A stretch of DNA of 64,000 nt, taken from Pantoea rwandensis. GTDB taxonomy: Bacteria; Pseudomonadota; Gammaproteobacteria; Enterobacterales; Enterobacteriaceae. The translations under genes and the position numbers were made by a program. Positions 38,202-47,198 of this stretch are shown here, piece by piece. Below the pieces are notes generated by a model. The model was not told the origin of the DNA, did not search any database, and saw only the letters and a list, made by a program, of their open reading frames with translations. Within the stretch, counting starts at the first letter, position 1, and every line of letters begins with the position of its first letter. The stretch is taken from NCBI RefSeq assembly GCF_002095475.1, contig NZ_MLFR01000013.1:1-64000 (forward strand), given 5' to 3'.

Positions 38202-39095
38202 ATGACCAAGCTTAAAGCAGTAATCCCGGTTGCGGGTCTCGGTATGCATATGCTCCCTGCAACAAAAGCTATCCCGAAAGAGATGCTGCCAATCGTCGAT
38301 AAACCAATGATTCAATACATTGTTGACGAGTGCGTCGCTGCGGGCATCAAGGAGATTGTGCTGGTCACCCATGCTTCCAAAAATGCAGTGGAAAACCACT
38401 TCGACACCACTTATGAGCTGGAAGCGCTGCTTGAAGCACGCGTTAAGCGCCAGTTGTTGAGCGAAGTGCAATCAATTTGTCCGCCCGGCGTGACCATCAT
38501 GAACGTGCGTCAGGCGAACCCGCTGGGTCTGGGACACTCTGTACTCTGTGCTCGCCCGATGATCGGCGATAACCCCTTTGTTGTGGTGCTGCCAGACGTG
38601 TTGCTGGATGACTCAACGGCTGACCACCTGCGTTATAACCTTGCAGCTATGGTTGCTCGTTTCGAAGAGACCGGCCGTTCACAGGTTCTGGCTAAGCACA
38701 TGCCGGGTGAAGATCTGACCGAATACGGTGTTCTGACCACTGAAGCGGCGATTGATAACCCAGGCGATATCAGCACCATCACCAACATCATCGAAAAACC
38801 AGAAGCGGGCCAGTTAGATTCTGACCTGACTGCGGTAGGTCGCTATGTGCTTTCCGCCGATATCTGGGCAGAACTGGAAAAGACCGAGCCAGGCGCATGG
38901 GGTCGTATTCAGCTGACCGATGCCATTGCCTCTCTCAGCAAGAAAAAACCGGTTGATGCACAATTGCTGACCGGTACCAGCTTCGACTGTGGTAAAAAAT
39001 TGGGCTACATGCAGGCATTCGTTTCTTACGGTCTGCGTAACAACGCGCAGGGTCGTGATTTCCGCGAAGCTATCCAGAACATCCTGGCGAAATAA
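38202..39095 (+). CDS. galF: UTP-glucose-1-phosphate uridylyltransferase-like protein GalF
   Basis: A GalU paralogue of 297 residues that in enterobacteria lies at the head of surface-polysaccharide loci and modulates UDP-glucose supply. The start [20 protein letters not shown] has the GalF-type GLGMH where GalU has GLGTR, so its catalytic nucleotide-binding loop is altered. [18 protein letters not shown] and the EYGVL and IVEKP-like (NIIEKPEAG) segments are present. It is separated from galE by 44 bases containing a small hairpin (CCGCGT...ACGCGG). Confidence 0.95.
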   Translation: MTKLKAVIPVAGLGMHMLPATKAIPKEMLPIVDKPMIQYIVDECVAAGIKEIVLVTHASKNAVENHFDTTYELEALLEARVKRQLLSEVQSICPPGVTIMNVRQANPLGLGHSVLCARPMIGDNPFVVVLPDVLLDDSTADHLRYNLAAMVARFEETGRSQVLAKHMPGEDLTEYGVLTTEAAIDNPGDISTITNIIEKPEAGQLDSDLTAVGRYVLSADIWAELEKTEPGAWGRIQLTDAIASLSKKKPVDAQLLTGTSFDCGKKLGYMQAFVSYGLRNNAQGRDFREAIQNILAK

Positions 39096-39139
39096 TCCAT
39101 TCTCATGCCGCGTCCTTTACGCGGTTTAAAGGAGTACAC

Positions 39140-40153
39140 ATGGCTATTTTGGTAACGGGCGGAGCAGGTTATATCGGCTCCCATACGGTGCTGGCGCTGT
39201 TAGAGCGCGGTGACGACGTTGTGGTCCTGGATAACCTTTGCAATGCTTCACGCGAAGCGGTTAACCGCGTGGAGAAGCTGTCTGGCAAGAAAGCTGTGTT
39301 CGTTGAAGGCGACATCCGCGATCGCGCCTGCCTGCGTGACTTGTTTGCGGCTAACGACATCTCTGCCGTGATTCACTTTGCGGCGTTGAAAGCAGTGGGT
39401 GAATCCACCCGCATGCCGCTGGAATACTACGAGAACAACGTCGCGGGTACCGTGGTGTTGCTCGAAGAGATGCGCGCTGCAGGCGTGTGGAACTTCATTT
39501 TCAGCTCGTCAGCGACAGTATACGGCGCCGATGCACTGGTTCCTTATGTGGAAACCACGCCAATCGGTGGCACCACCAGCCCGTACGGCACTTCTAAGCT
39601 GATGATCGAATTCGTTATGCGCGATTTCGCGAAAGCCGATCCGAATTTCAAAGCCATCGCACTGCGTTACTTCAACCCAGTGGGCGCGCATGAGTCCGGC
39701 GAGATTGGCGAAGACCCAACTGGCATCCCAAACAACTTGCTGCCGTACATTGCGCAAGTGGCGATTGGGCGTCTGGAGAAGCTGGGTGTGTTTGGTGATG
39801 ACTACGACACGCCAGATGGCACTGCGCAGCGCGACTACATCCACGTGGTGGATTTGGCCGAAGGTCACTTGAAGGCTCTGGATCATCTGCCGAAAGTGAT
39901 AGGCTACAAAGCGTATAATCTCGGTGGCGGGGTAGGGTTCTCAGTGCTGGAGATGATTAAAGCCTTTGAGAAGGCATCCGGCAAGGCGATTCCGTTCGAG
40001 TTTAAGCCGCGTCGCGACGGTGATTTACCGGCGTTCTGGGCTGATGCGACTCTGGCGAATAATGAGCTGGATTGGCGTGTAACGCGTGGTATCGATGCGA
40101 TGATGCGCGATACCTGGAACTGGCAGTCGAAGAACCCGGATGGGTTTAAGTAA
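39140..40153 (+). CDS. galE: UDP-glucose 4-epimerase
   Basis: Interconverts UDP-glucose and UDP-galactose, providing UDP-galactose for EPS. It has 337 residues. The NAD-binding glycine motif is VTGGAGYIGSHTVLALL at residues 4-20. The catalytic Ser and YxxxK are in IFSSSATVYG and SPYGTSKLMIEFVM. The substrate-binding YFNPVGAHESGEIGEDP is present. AAAGGAG lies about 7 bases before the ATG. It forms a small unit with galF, closed by a strong terminator. Confidence 0.96.
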   Translation: MAILVTGGAGYIGSHTVLALLERGDDVVVLDNLCNASREAVNRVEKLSGKKAVFVEGDIRDRACLRDLFAANDISAVIHFAALKAVGESTRMPLEYYENNVAGTVVLLEEMRAAGVWNFIFSSSATVYGADALVPYVETTPIGGTTSPYGTSKLMIEFVMRDFAKADPNFKAIALRYFNPVGAHESGEIGEDPTGIPNNLLPYIAQVAIGRLEKLGVFGDDYDTPDGTAQRDYIHVVDLAEGHLKALDHLPKVIGYKAYNLGGGVGFSVLEMIKAFEKASGKAIPFEFKPRRDGDLPAFWADATLANNELDWRVTRGIDAMMRDTWNWQSKNPDGFK

Positions 40154-40167
40154 TCTTCACACCATCA

Positions 40168-40192
40168 AGCGGACGTAATGTCCGCTTTTTTT
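40168..40192 (+). terminator. Intrinsic terminator after galE
   Basis: AGCGGAC and GTCCGCT form a 7-bp stem with a short GTAAT-type loop, followed by seven T. It separates galE transcription from the O-antigen promoter. Confidence 0.88.
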
Positions 40193-40592
40193 CGCCCCTC
40201 ATTTGACCCACTTCTTTTTTTCGTCACTTTCTGATTGCTTCCAAAAGCCCGCAGGTAGACGATCCTTCAATGACTCAACCGCACAAACGGTTAAATAGTA
40301 AACCATCGCTAACTGGCGAAGGCCATATGGGTCGTGTTCACTCAACCACAGTGGTAAAATTAAGTCCTGAAACAATTAATTCTTTCTGAACATTTCTAAA
40401 GAATTAAAATTATTTCAAGCAGATAGTGCTAGAGACCGAAAATAGGCACTATGCTTAAAGGTGATTTTTACACATCAGCATGTTGGGAGCTGTAACCCAA
40501 GGGCGGTAGCTTTGCCTGTTGCTAATGTAGCGAATACTTTTTCTCCTCTGGCCGGGATCTCTCGGCCGCAATGTCAGGAACAACCCAACGTT
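40193..40592 (+). promoter_or_regulatory. Promoter and leader region of the O-antigen operon
   Basis: About 400 bases with no gene. The AT-rich left part is followed by an inverted repeat ATAGTGC (40423-40429) and GCACTAT (40446-40452) with a 16-base spacer, a possible -10 (TATGCT at 40450), and the JUMPstart/ops element at 40476-40514. The first start codon is about 80 bases after ops. Confidence 0.7.
40476..40514 (+). promoter_or_regulatory. Second JUMPstart/ops element (RfaH recruitment) for the O-antigen operon
   Basis: GGGAGCTGTAACCCAAGGGC followed by GGTAGCTT reproduces the JUMPstart pattern, with ops GGCGGTAGCTT at 40502-40512 fitting GGCGGTAGnnT. It means that the O-antigen operon, like the EPS operon, is probably RfaH-dependent. 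Confidence 0.88.
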
Positions 40593-41672
40593 ATGAAGAT
40601 TTTAATTACTGGTGGTGCAGGTTTTATCGGATCAGCTGTGGTGCGTCATGTTATCAATGACACCAGTGATGAGGTGATTAACGTCGATAAACTGACCTAC
40701 GCGGGCAACCTTGAATCGCTTAAAACGGTCAGTGATACCTCGCGTTACACCTTCTGCCATGTCGACATTTGCGACGGTGTTGCTTTGTCTAAAGTCTTCG
40801 CTGAACATCAGCCGGATGCGGTTATGCATCTCGCGGCAGAGAGCCACGTGGATCGTTCCATTACTGGGCCTGCTGAATTTGTGCAGACTAACGTTGTTGG
40901 CACCTACGCCTTACTTGAAGCCAGCCGCCAGTACTGGATGGCTTTACCCGAAGAACGTAAAAACGCTTTCCGCTTTCATCACATTTCAACGGATGAAGTC
41001 TATGGTGACTTGCCACACCCGGATGAAATGGAAGGCGAGCTTCCTATGTTCACTGAAGAAACGCCTTATGCGCCAAGCAGTCCATATTCTTCAACCAAGG
41101 CCGCCAGCGACCACTTAGTGCGTGCCTGGGGCCGTACTTATGGTTTGCCGATTGTGGTGACCAACTGTTCGAATAACTATGGCCCATACCATTTCCCTGA
41201 AAAACTCATCCCACTCATCATCAGCAATGCCTTAGAAGGCAAGCCTTTACCCATTTATGGTAAGGGAGACCAAATTCGTGATTGGCTGTATGTAGAAGAT
41301 CACGCACGCGCCTTATATACCGTCGTTACCCAAGCGAAAACCGGCACGACTTACAATATTGGTGGCCACAACGAGAAGCAAAACCTCGAAGTCGTTCACA
41401 AGGTCTGCGAGTTGTTAGATGAATTACGTCCGAAAGAGACGCCTTACTCTCAACAAATCACCTACGTGGGTGATCGCCCTGGTCATGATCGCCGTTATGC
41501 GATTGATGCATCCAAGATTGAGCGCGAGCTGGGATGGAAACCGCAGGAAAGCTTTGAAACGGGTTTGCGCAAAACGGTGCAGTGGTATCTGGATAATCAT
41601 GAATGGGTTGAGCATGTTAAAAGCGGTGCCTACCAGAACTGGATTGAACAAAACTACGAGAAGCGCAGCTAA
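40593..41672 (+). CDS. rfbB: dTDP-glucose 4,6-dehydratase
   Basis: Second step of dTDP-L-rhamnose synthesis. It has 359 residues. The NAD motif is [17 protein letters not shown] at the N terminus. Catalytic elements are [12 protein letters not shown] (Thr-Asp-Glu) and [16 protein letters not shown] (YxxxK). [18 protein letters not shown] is diagnostic of RmlB. I chose the ATG at 40593 because [11 protein letters not shown] is the family start; an upstream in-frame extension to 40461 runs through the ops element and is not coding. It is the first gene of the O-antigen operon. Confidence 0.96.
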   Translation: MKILITGGAGFIGSAVVRHVINDTSDEVINVDKLTYAGNLESLKTVSDTSRYTFCHVDICDGVALSKVFAEHQPDAVMHLAAESHVDRSITGPAEFVQTNVVGTYALLEASRQYWMALPEERKNAFRFHHISTDEVYGDLPHPDEMEGELPMFTEETPYAPSSPYSSTKAASDHLVRAWGRTYGLPIVVTNCSNNYGPYHFPEKLIPLIISNALEGKPLPIYGKGDQIRDWLYVEDHARALYTVVTQAKTGTTYNIGGHNEKQNLEVVHKVCELLDELRPKETPYSQQITYVGDRPGHDRRYAIDASKIERELGWKPQESFETGLRKTVQWYLDNHEWVEHVKSGAYQNWIEQNYEKRS

Positions 41673-42559
41673 TGAAAATCTTGCTACTGGGTAAGAATGG
41701 CCAGGTTGGCTGGGAGCTTCAACGTGCGCTAGCACCATTGGGTGAGGTTATCGCTTTAGACCGCCATTCATTGGATTATTGCGGTGACTTGACTAATCCT
41801 GAAGGTATTGCGAAATCAGTACGCGATATTCAGCCTGATGTCATCGTTAACGCTGCTGCCTACACCGCAGTGGATAAAGCTGAAAGCGATTTACAGAATG
41901 CTGAGTTGATTAATGCCGCCAGTGTTGAAGCGTTGGCTAAGGCAGCTCGCGATGTGAACGCCTTACTGGTTCACTATTCAACTGACTACGTCTTTGATGG
42001 CAGCGGTGAGCGCCCGTGGTGTGAAGACGATGTGACTTCGCCCCTTAATGCTTATGGCAAAACCAAGCGCCAGGGTGAAGAAGCGATTGAGGCGTATGCG
42101 CCCAACTATCTTATCTTCCGCACTAGCTGGGTTTACGCTGCCAAAGGTAATAATTTCGCTAAAACCATGATCCGCTTGGCGCAAGAGCGTGAAAGTCTTT
42201 CCGTCATCAACGACCAATTCGGCGCGCCAACGGGGGCGGAATTGATCGCTGATTGCACCGCACATGCCATCAGAACCACATTGGTTGAACCAGAAAAACG
42301 CGGTATCTATAATCTGATTGCTTCAGGGGTTACCACATGGCATGCCTATGCAGATTTAGTTATTGCGCATGTGCGTGAAAAAGGGTTACCGATTAAAGCC
42401 ACAGCGATCAACACTGTTGATACCTCCGCCTTTGCGACGCCAGCAAAACGCCCATTAAATTCCAGACTGAACACCAGTAAATTCACCACTGCATTTAATT
42501 TAACCCTGCCTGAATGGAAGGTTGGAGTTATTCGCATGTTAGATGAAATTTATCACTGA
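41672..42559 (+). CDS. rfbD: dTDP-4-dehydrorhamnose reductase
   Basis: Last step of dTDP-L-rhamnose synthesis, NAD(P)H-dependent. It has 295 residues. The nucleotide-binding start is [20 protein letters not shown]. The NAAAYTAVDKAESD and STDYVFDGSG motifs and the YGKTKRQGEE catalytic YxxxK are present. The start overlaps the rfbB stop (TAATG). Confidence 0.95.
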   Translation: MKILLLGKNGQVGWELQRALAPLGEVIALDRHSLDYCGDLTNPEGIAKSVRDIQPDVIVNAAAYTAVDKAESDLQNAELINAASVEALAKAARDVNALLVHYSTDYVFDGSGERPWCEDDVTSPLNAYGKTKRQGEEAIEAYAPNYLIFRTSWVYAAKGNNFAKTMIRLAQERESLSVINDQFGAPTGAELIADCTAHAIRTTLVEPEKRGIYNLIASGVTTWHAYADLVIAHVREKGLPIKATAINTVDTSAFATPAKRPLNSRLNTSKFTTAFNLTLPEWKVGVIRMLDEIYH

Positions 42560-42598
42560 GTGTCTTAAAGTCAGATTAACAAATTGAAGGATAACGTT

Positions 42599-43480
42599 GT
42601 GACGAGTAAAAAAGGAATCATCCTTGCTGGCGGTTCAGGAACGCGCCTCTACCCAGTAACGATGGCAGTGAGTAAGCAGTTATTGCCCATCTATGATAAG
42701 CCAATGATCTACTACCCGCTTAGCACACTAATGCTGGCGGGAATTCGCGATATCCTGATTATCAGTACCCCGCAAGATACGCCACGTTTTGAAAGCCTGC
42801 TTGGTGATGGTTCCCAATGGGGTTTAAAGATTCAATATAAGGTCCAGGAAAGTCCAGATGGTTTAGCTCAAGCCTTCATTTTGGGTGAAGAGTTTATCGG
42901 TGATGATAACTGCGCGTTGATTCTCGGCGACAATATCTTCTATGGTCACGACCTTCATAAACAACTTGAAGATGCCTCTAACAAGAAAGATGGCGCAACG
43001 GTCTTTGCTTACCATGTGCATGACCCAGAGCGTTATGGCGTGGTTGAGTTTGATAAAACCGGGAAAGCGATTTCTCTGGTCGAGAAACCCACTGAGCCGA
43101 AAAGTAACTATGCAGTGACCGGCCTCTATTTCTATGACAACAGCGTTGTTGAACTGGCTAAGAATCTTAAGCCCTCTCCACGTGGTGAACTGGAAATTAC
43201 CGATATCAATAATCTCTACCTTGAGAAGGGCGAACTGTCTGTCTCTATTATGGGACGTGGGCATGCATGGCTTGATACTGGAACACATCAGAGCTTGATG
43301 GAAGCGAATAATTTTATTCAGACCATCGAAACACGTCAGGGGTTGAAAGTAGCCTGCCCAGAAGAGATTGCTTACCGTATGGGCTTTATCGATGCTGACA
43401 AGCTTAAAGAGCTTGCTCAGCCGCTGCTGAAAAATGATTACGGCAAATATTTGATGGCGTTATACAACGGAAAATTATAA
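42599..43480 (+). CDS. rfbA: Glucose-1-phosphate thymidylyltransferase
   Basis: First step of dTDP-rhamnose synthesis, making dTDP-glucose. It has 293 residues. The signature [20 protein letters not shown] is followed by [31 protein letters not shown] carries a metal-binding Asp, and VEKPTEP is conserved. The start is taken as GTG at 42599 because AAGGA lies 7 bases upstream; a TTG at 42584 is possible. It lies 39 bases after rfbD. Confidence 0.95.
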   Translation: MTSKKGIILAGGSGTRLYPVTMAVSKQLLPIYDKPMIYYPLSTLMLAGIRDILIISTPQDTPRFESLLGDGSQWGLKIQYKVQESPDGLAQAFILGEEFIGDDNCALILGDNIFYGHDLHKQLEDASNKKDGATVFAYHVHDPERYGVVEFDKTGKAISLVEKPTEPKSNYAVTGLYFYDNSVVELAKNLKPSPRGELEITDINNLYLEKGELSVSIMGRGHAWLDTGTHQSLMEANNFIQTIETRQGLKVACPEEIAYRMGFIDADKLKELAQPLLKNDYGKYLMALYNGKL

Positions 43481-44028
43481 TGAAGATTATTGATACTAAA
43501 ATTCCAGATGTAAAAATTATTGAGCCAAAAGTGTTTGGTGATGATCGTGGTTATTTTTATGAAAGTTTTAACCAAGATATTTTTAATAAGGCTGTAGGCC
43601 GAAATGTAGAGTTTGTTCAGGATAATCACTCAATGTCCAAAAAAGGGGTGCTGCGTGGTTTACATTATCAACTGGACCCTCATGCGCAAGGCAAATTGGT
43701 ACGTTGTGTAGAAGGTGAGGTTTTTGATGTTGCAGTCGATATCCGTAAATCCTCCAGTACCTTTGGACAATGGGTTGGTGTTCATTTAAGTGCTGAAAAC
43801 CATCGCCAGTTATGGATCCCAGAAGGATTTGCACATGGTTTTCTTACGATGAGTGAACGAGTACAGTTTGTTTATAAAACGACGAACTACTATGCACCTC
43901 AATCTGAAAGAAGCATTTTATGGAATGATGCTGAGATCAATATAAACTGGCCTAAATTGGATTCGTATACTCTATCCAGCAAAGACGAAGTCGGACTATC
44001 TTTTAGCAATGCAGAGCTATTTGAATGA
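43480..44028 (+). CDS. rfbC: dTDP-4-dehydrorhamnose 3,5-epimerase
   Basis: Cupin-fold epimerase, third step of dTDP-L-rhamnose synthesis. It has 182 residues. DDRGYFYESFNQDIFNKAVG, LRGLHYQ with the catalytic His, and WIPEGFAHGFLTMSE are the family signatures. The start overlaps the rfbA stop. From here onward the sequence becomes clearly AT-rich, which marks the start of the O-antigen-specific part. Confidence 0.95.
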   Translation: MKIIDTKIPDVKIIEPKVFGDDRGYFYESFNQDIFNKAVGRNVEFVQDNHSMSKKGVLRGLHYQLDPHAQGKLVRCVEGEVFDVAVDIRKSSSTFGQWVGVHLSAENHRQLWIPEGFAHGFLTMSERVQFVYKTTNYYAPQSERSILWNDAEININWPKLDSYTLSSKDEVGLSFSNAELFE

Positions 44029-44029
44029 T

Positions 44030-44959
44030 ATGATTAATCACAAAAGAGTCGCCATTCTTCTTTGTACTTACAATGGAAGTGAATACTTAAAAAAACAGAT
44101 TGACTCAATTGTTGAACAGACAGAAAAGAATTGGGTTATTTTTGCGTCAGATGATGGTTCCAGTGATAGTACATTAGATATTCTTAATGAATATCGAACT
44201 AGTTTAGGTTATGAAAAGTTTAATATCGTGAAGGGACCAGGCAAAGGATTTGCCTGGAATTTTCTATCATTACTCGAGACTTGTGGTGAGCATTTTGATT
44301 ATTATGCATTTTGCGATCAAGATGATGAATGGTTTCCAGAAAAATTAGAAACTGGAATTTCAGTACTAAATTATTGTGAGTTAGCTAATCCTGCCGTGTA
44401 CTGCGGCAGGACTCAATTAGTCGATGAGCATAACAACGACATAGGTAAGTCACCACTTTTCAAGAAACCACCTTCTTTTAAAAATGCTTTGATCCAAAGT
44501 ATTGCCGGTGGAAATACGATGATGTTGAATGTTTCAGCCCGTAATATTGTTCTTAAAACTCCGCGTTATGAAAAAATAATTTCCCATGATTGGTGGGTTT
44601 ACATCATTGTTACTGCGGTAGGTGGTGATATTTATTATGATCCCAATCCAACAATCAGATATCGTCAGCATACAGGAAATATTGTAGGTTCAAATATTGG
44701 TTGGTTTGCTCGGTTTAAGAGGATTTCCGGACTACTTGATGGACATTTTAAAAGCTGGATTGATGCTAACCTGTTAGCCTTGAAAAAATCTAATCAAGAA
44801 TTAACCTATGAAAATAGAATAATTCTGCATGATTTTGAAAAGGCCAGAACCAGTGGCTTCTTCACAAGGGTAAACATTTTCTTTAAACTGGGGATTTATA
44901 GACAAACATTCCTCGGAACCCTAGGTTTATTTGTTGCCATTCTTTTTAAAAAAATGTGA
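44030..44959 (+). CDS. Family 2 glycosyltransferase, rhamnosyltransferase-like
   Basis: About 309 residues with a GT-A fold. The start VAILLCTYNGSEYLKKQIDS is followed by IFASDDGSSDST, and the donor-binding motif is CDQDDEWFPEKLE. HDWWVYIIVTAVGGDIYYDP, with the sequence pattern of alpha-L-rhamnosyltransferases, is followed by TIRYRQHTGNIVGSN. Together these fit the RgpB/WbbL-like rhamnosyltransferase group. Because dTDP-L-rhamnose genes lie directly upstream, rhamnose is the likely donor. The start could also be the ATG at 44009, which overlaps rfbC. The gene is AT-rich. Confidence 0.83.
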   Translation: MINHKRVAILLCTYNGSEYLKKQIDSIVEQTEKNWVIFASDDGSSDSTLDILNEYRTSLGYEKFNIVKGPGKGFAWNFLSLLETCGEHFDYYAFCDQDDEWFPEKLETGISVLNYCELANPAVYCGRTQLVDEHNNDIGKSPLFKKPPSFKNALIQSIAGGNTMMLNVSARNIVLKTPRYEKIISHDWWVYIIVTAVGGDIYYDPNPTIRYRQHTGNIVGSNIGWFARFKRISGLLDGHFKSWIDANLLALKKSNQELTYENRIILHDFEKARTSGFFTRVNIFFKLGIYRQTFLGTLGLFVAILFKKM

Positions 44960-44989
44960 TTGTTGAACCTACTATCTAAAGGTGGAATT

Positions 44990-45823
44990 TTGCAGCAACA
45001 AAAAATACACGGTACATCTTTATGGTCTCTATGTAAGAACACACATGTCAACCGTCATATTATATTTGAAATGACGAAAAGGGACATAATCAGTAGGTAT
45101 AAAGGCTCAATTATGGGCCTGCTGTGGTCTTTCATTAATCCAATATTTATGCTTGCTGTTTATACCTTAGTTTTCTCAGAGGTTTTTAATGCGAGATGGG
45201 GAACTGCAAGCGCTAATGAGTCTAAAGCCCAATTTGCTATAATCTTATTTGCCGGGTTGATTGTTCATGGGATTTTTAGCGAGGTTCTCACTAAATCTCC
45301 GGTGTTAATATTAAATAATGTTAATTATGTGAAAAAAGTGGTTTTCCCACTTGAGTCCTTCCCGGTAATCGCTCTGCTCTCCGCATGTTTTCAGGCAATA
45401 ATCAATACAATAGTGTTGTTGCTGGCTTTTTTATTGTCTAACGGTTTTATTCACTGGACAGTATTTCTTTTTCCGCTAGTGTTTGTTCCCGTGATGATTT
45501 TAACCCTTGCGTTGAGTTATATAATTTCTTCTCTAGGCGTTTATCTACGGGATCTTGGGCAATTCATTACACTACTCGTTACCGTTATACTATTTCTTTC
45601 CCCAGTGTTTTACCCTCTGTCGGCAGTTCCAGAAAAGTATCAATCAATAATATTACTAAATCCACTAACGTTTATTATTGAACAAATGAGAGAGATTATT
45701 ATCTGGGGGAGAATTCCAGATCTCTCAGGTTTACTTACCTATACGTTAGTATCGCTAATTACTTTATGGTTTAGCTATTTCTGGTTCCAAAAGACACGTA
45801 AAGGATTTGCAGATGTTATCTAA
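44990..45823 (+). CDS. wzm: ABC transporter permease for O-antigen export (Wzm)
   Basis: An ABC-2-type permease of about 277 residues with six membrane segments that moves the finished undecaprenyl-linked O-polysaccharide to the periplasm. It shows MTKRDIISRYKGSIMGLLWS, the classic N-terminal amphipathic and first membrane region, and a C-terminal FLSPVFYPLSAVPEKYQ with LNPLTFIIEQMREII. The start is taken as TTG at 44990 with AAAGGTGG five bases upstream; TTG codons at 44960-44963 are alternatives. It is paired with wzt downstream. Confidence 0.92.
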   Translation: MQQQKIHGTSLWSLCKNTHVNRHIIFEMTKRDIISRYKGSIMGLLWSFINPIFMLAVYTLVFSEVFNARWGTASANESKAQFAIILFAGLIVHGIFSEVLTKSPVLILNNVNYVKKVVFPLESFPVIALLSACFQAIINTIVLLLAFLLSNGFIHWTVFLFPLVFVPVMILTLALSYIISSLGVYLRDLGQFITLLVTVILFLSPVFYPLSAVPEKYQSIILLNPLTFIIEQMREIIIWGRIPDLSGLLTYTLVSLITLWFSYFWFQKTRKGFADVI

Positions 45824-47198
45824 TGAAAATGCCCTAGAGATTATTGACGTCAGTAAATGTTATCAAATTTATGATAATCCTATCAGGCGACTTAAGCAGT
45901 TTATTGTTCCTAATTTACAAAGTAGACTTGGGAAAGTGCCAAGGGTTTATCATGAAGAATTTTGGGCACTTCAAGATATTAGCTTCAATTTGCCGAAAGG
46001 TGAAACAGTTGGCATTGTTGGCAGAAATGGTTCAGGAAAATCCACTCTGCTGCAAATAATTGCTGGCACTTTGTCACCCACTCAAGGAACAGTTAACGTC
46101 CATGGAAGGGTCGCTGCATTATTAGAGCTTGGCGCTGGATTTAATGGCGATTTTACAGGCCGAGAAAATGTCTATTTAAATGGTGCACTACTCGGTTTAA
46201 CTAAAGAAGAGGTGGATCAGAAATTGGATGATATTTTGTCATTCGCTGATATTGGCCACTTTATTAACTCCCCAGTAAAATCTTATTCCAGCGGGATGAT
46301 GGTACGTTTAGCATTTGCCGTGCAAGCGCAAATTGATCCTGATATTTTAATTGTCGATGAAGCACTGGCGGTTGGTGATGCAAAATTTCAGGCTAAGTGC
46401 TTTGCCAGACTCAGGCAATTAAAAAATAATGGTACCTCAATTTTATTTGTTTCTCATGCTACAGAGCAAATCATTACACACTGTGATAAAGCCATTCTTT
46501 TAAATGATGGCATGGTTATGGACAGTGGCGCACCGAAAAATATTATCAATCAATATCTTGACCTGTTATTCGGTAAATCATCGCCTACAAACGCTGCAAG
46601 AAAGAATGAAGATGAACATGTTGAATTTGCCAGTGAACAAGAAAAAAAACAGTCCGAAATGTTCACTGATAAAGACGACGTTAGCCCGATTCAATCTCTC
46701 AAAGCGGACGGATTTGAAACCAGAAGGAATTACAATCCCAATGAATATCGTTGGGGTGATAGAAAGGCTGAGTTGTTAGATTTCTCCCTCTCGCAAGGGC
46801 AAGAAGAATATCCTGTGATTGTTAAAGAACAAGGCAAACTAACATTCAACTTTTTATTGAAGTTTCATGAGACTATCTTTAAGCCAATATTTGGTTTTGC
46901 AGTTAAAACTTTAGATGGTGTTACTATATATAATACCAATTCAAAAATACTCGGAATTCCACTTATTGAAATAGGTGAACCAGGGGAAACTCACAGAGTT
47001 AAGATTGAAATTCCAGTTAAACTTTATCAAGGTGATTATTTTATCTCTATTGGCATAGCAAGTTATGATGCGTCCGGAGAAGTTGTGCCTCATGATCGTC
47101 GCTATGATTCGATTCATATTACTGTTGAACCTACCCCAGAGTTTTTAGGGCTTGTAAATTTAGAGGCAATGATTTCCTGTGATAAACAATCAAATTAA
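45813..47198 (+). CDS. wzt: ABC transporter ATP-binding protein with C-terminal carbohydrate-binding domain (Wzt)
   Basis: ATPase of the O-antigen exporter, 461 residues. Walker A is GIVGRNGSGKSTLLQIIAG near residue 67, the signature motif is SYSSGMMVRLAFAV, and Walker B is PDILIVDEALAVGDAKF. After a charged linker (residues 250-310), the C-terminal 150 residues (LLDFSLSQGQEEYPVIVKEQ onward) form the jelly-roll domain that in the O8/O9a Wzt proteins binds the chemically capped non-reducing end. That domain predicts a terminally modified polymer. The ATG at 45813 has AAGGA seven bases upstream. It overlaps the next gene by 20 bases. Confidence 0.93.
   Translation: MLSNENALEIIDVSKCYQIYDNPIRRLKQFIVPNLQSRLGKVPRVYHEEFWALQDISFNLPKGETVGIVGRNGSGKSTLLQIIAGTLSPTQGTVNVHGRVAALLELGAGFNGDFTGRENVYLNGALLGLTKEEVDQKLDDILSFADIGHFINSPVKSYSSGMMVRLAFAVQAQIDPDILIVDEALAVGDAKFQAKCFARLRQLKNNGTSILFVSHATEQIITHCDKAILLNDGMVMDSGAPKNIINQYLDLLFGKSSPTNAARKNEDEHVEFASEQEKKQSEMFTDKDDVSPIQSLKADGFETRRNYNPNEYRWGDRKAELLDFSLSQGQEEYPVIVKEQGKLTFNFLLKFHETIFKPIFGFAVKTLDGVTIYNTNSKILGIPLIEIGEPGETHRVKIEIPVKLYQGDYFISIGIASYDASGEVVPHDRRYDSIHITVEPTPEFLGLVNLEAMISCDKQSN

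Noticed and set aside
40461..40592. An N-terminal extension of rfbB
   Set aside because: It reads through the JUMPstart/ops element, and the family N terminus begins exactly at the ATG at 40593.
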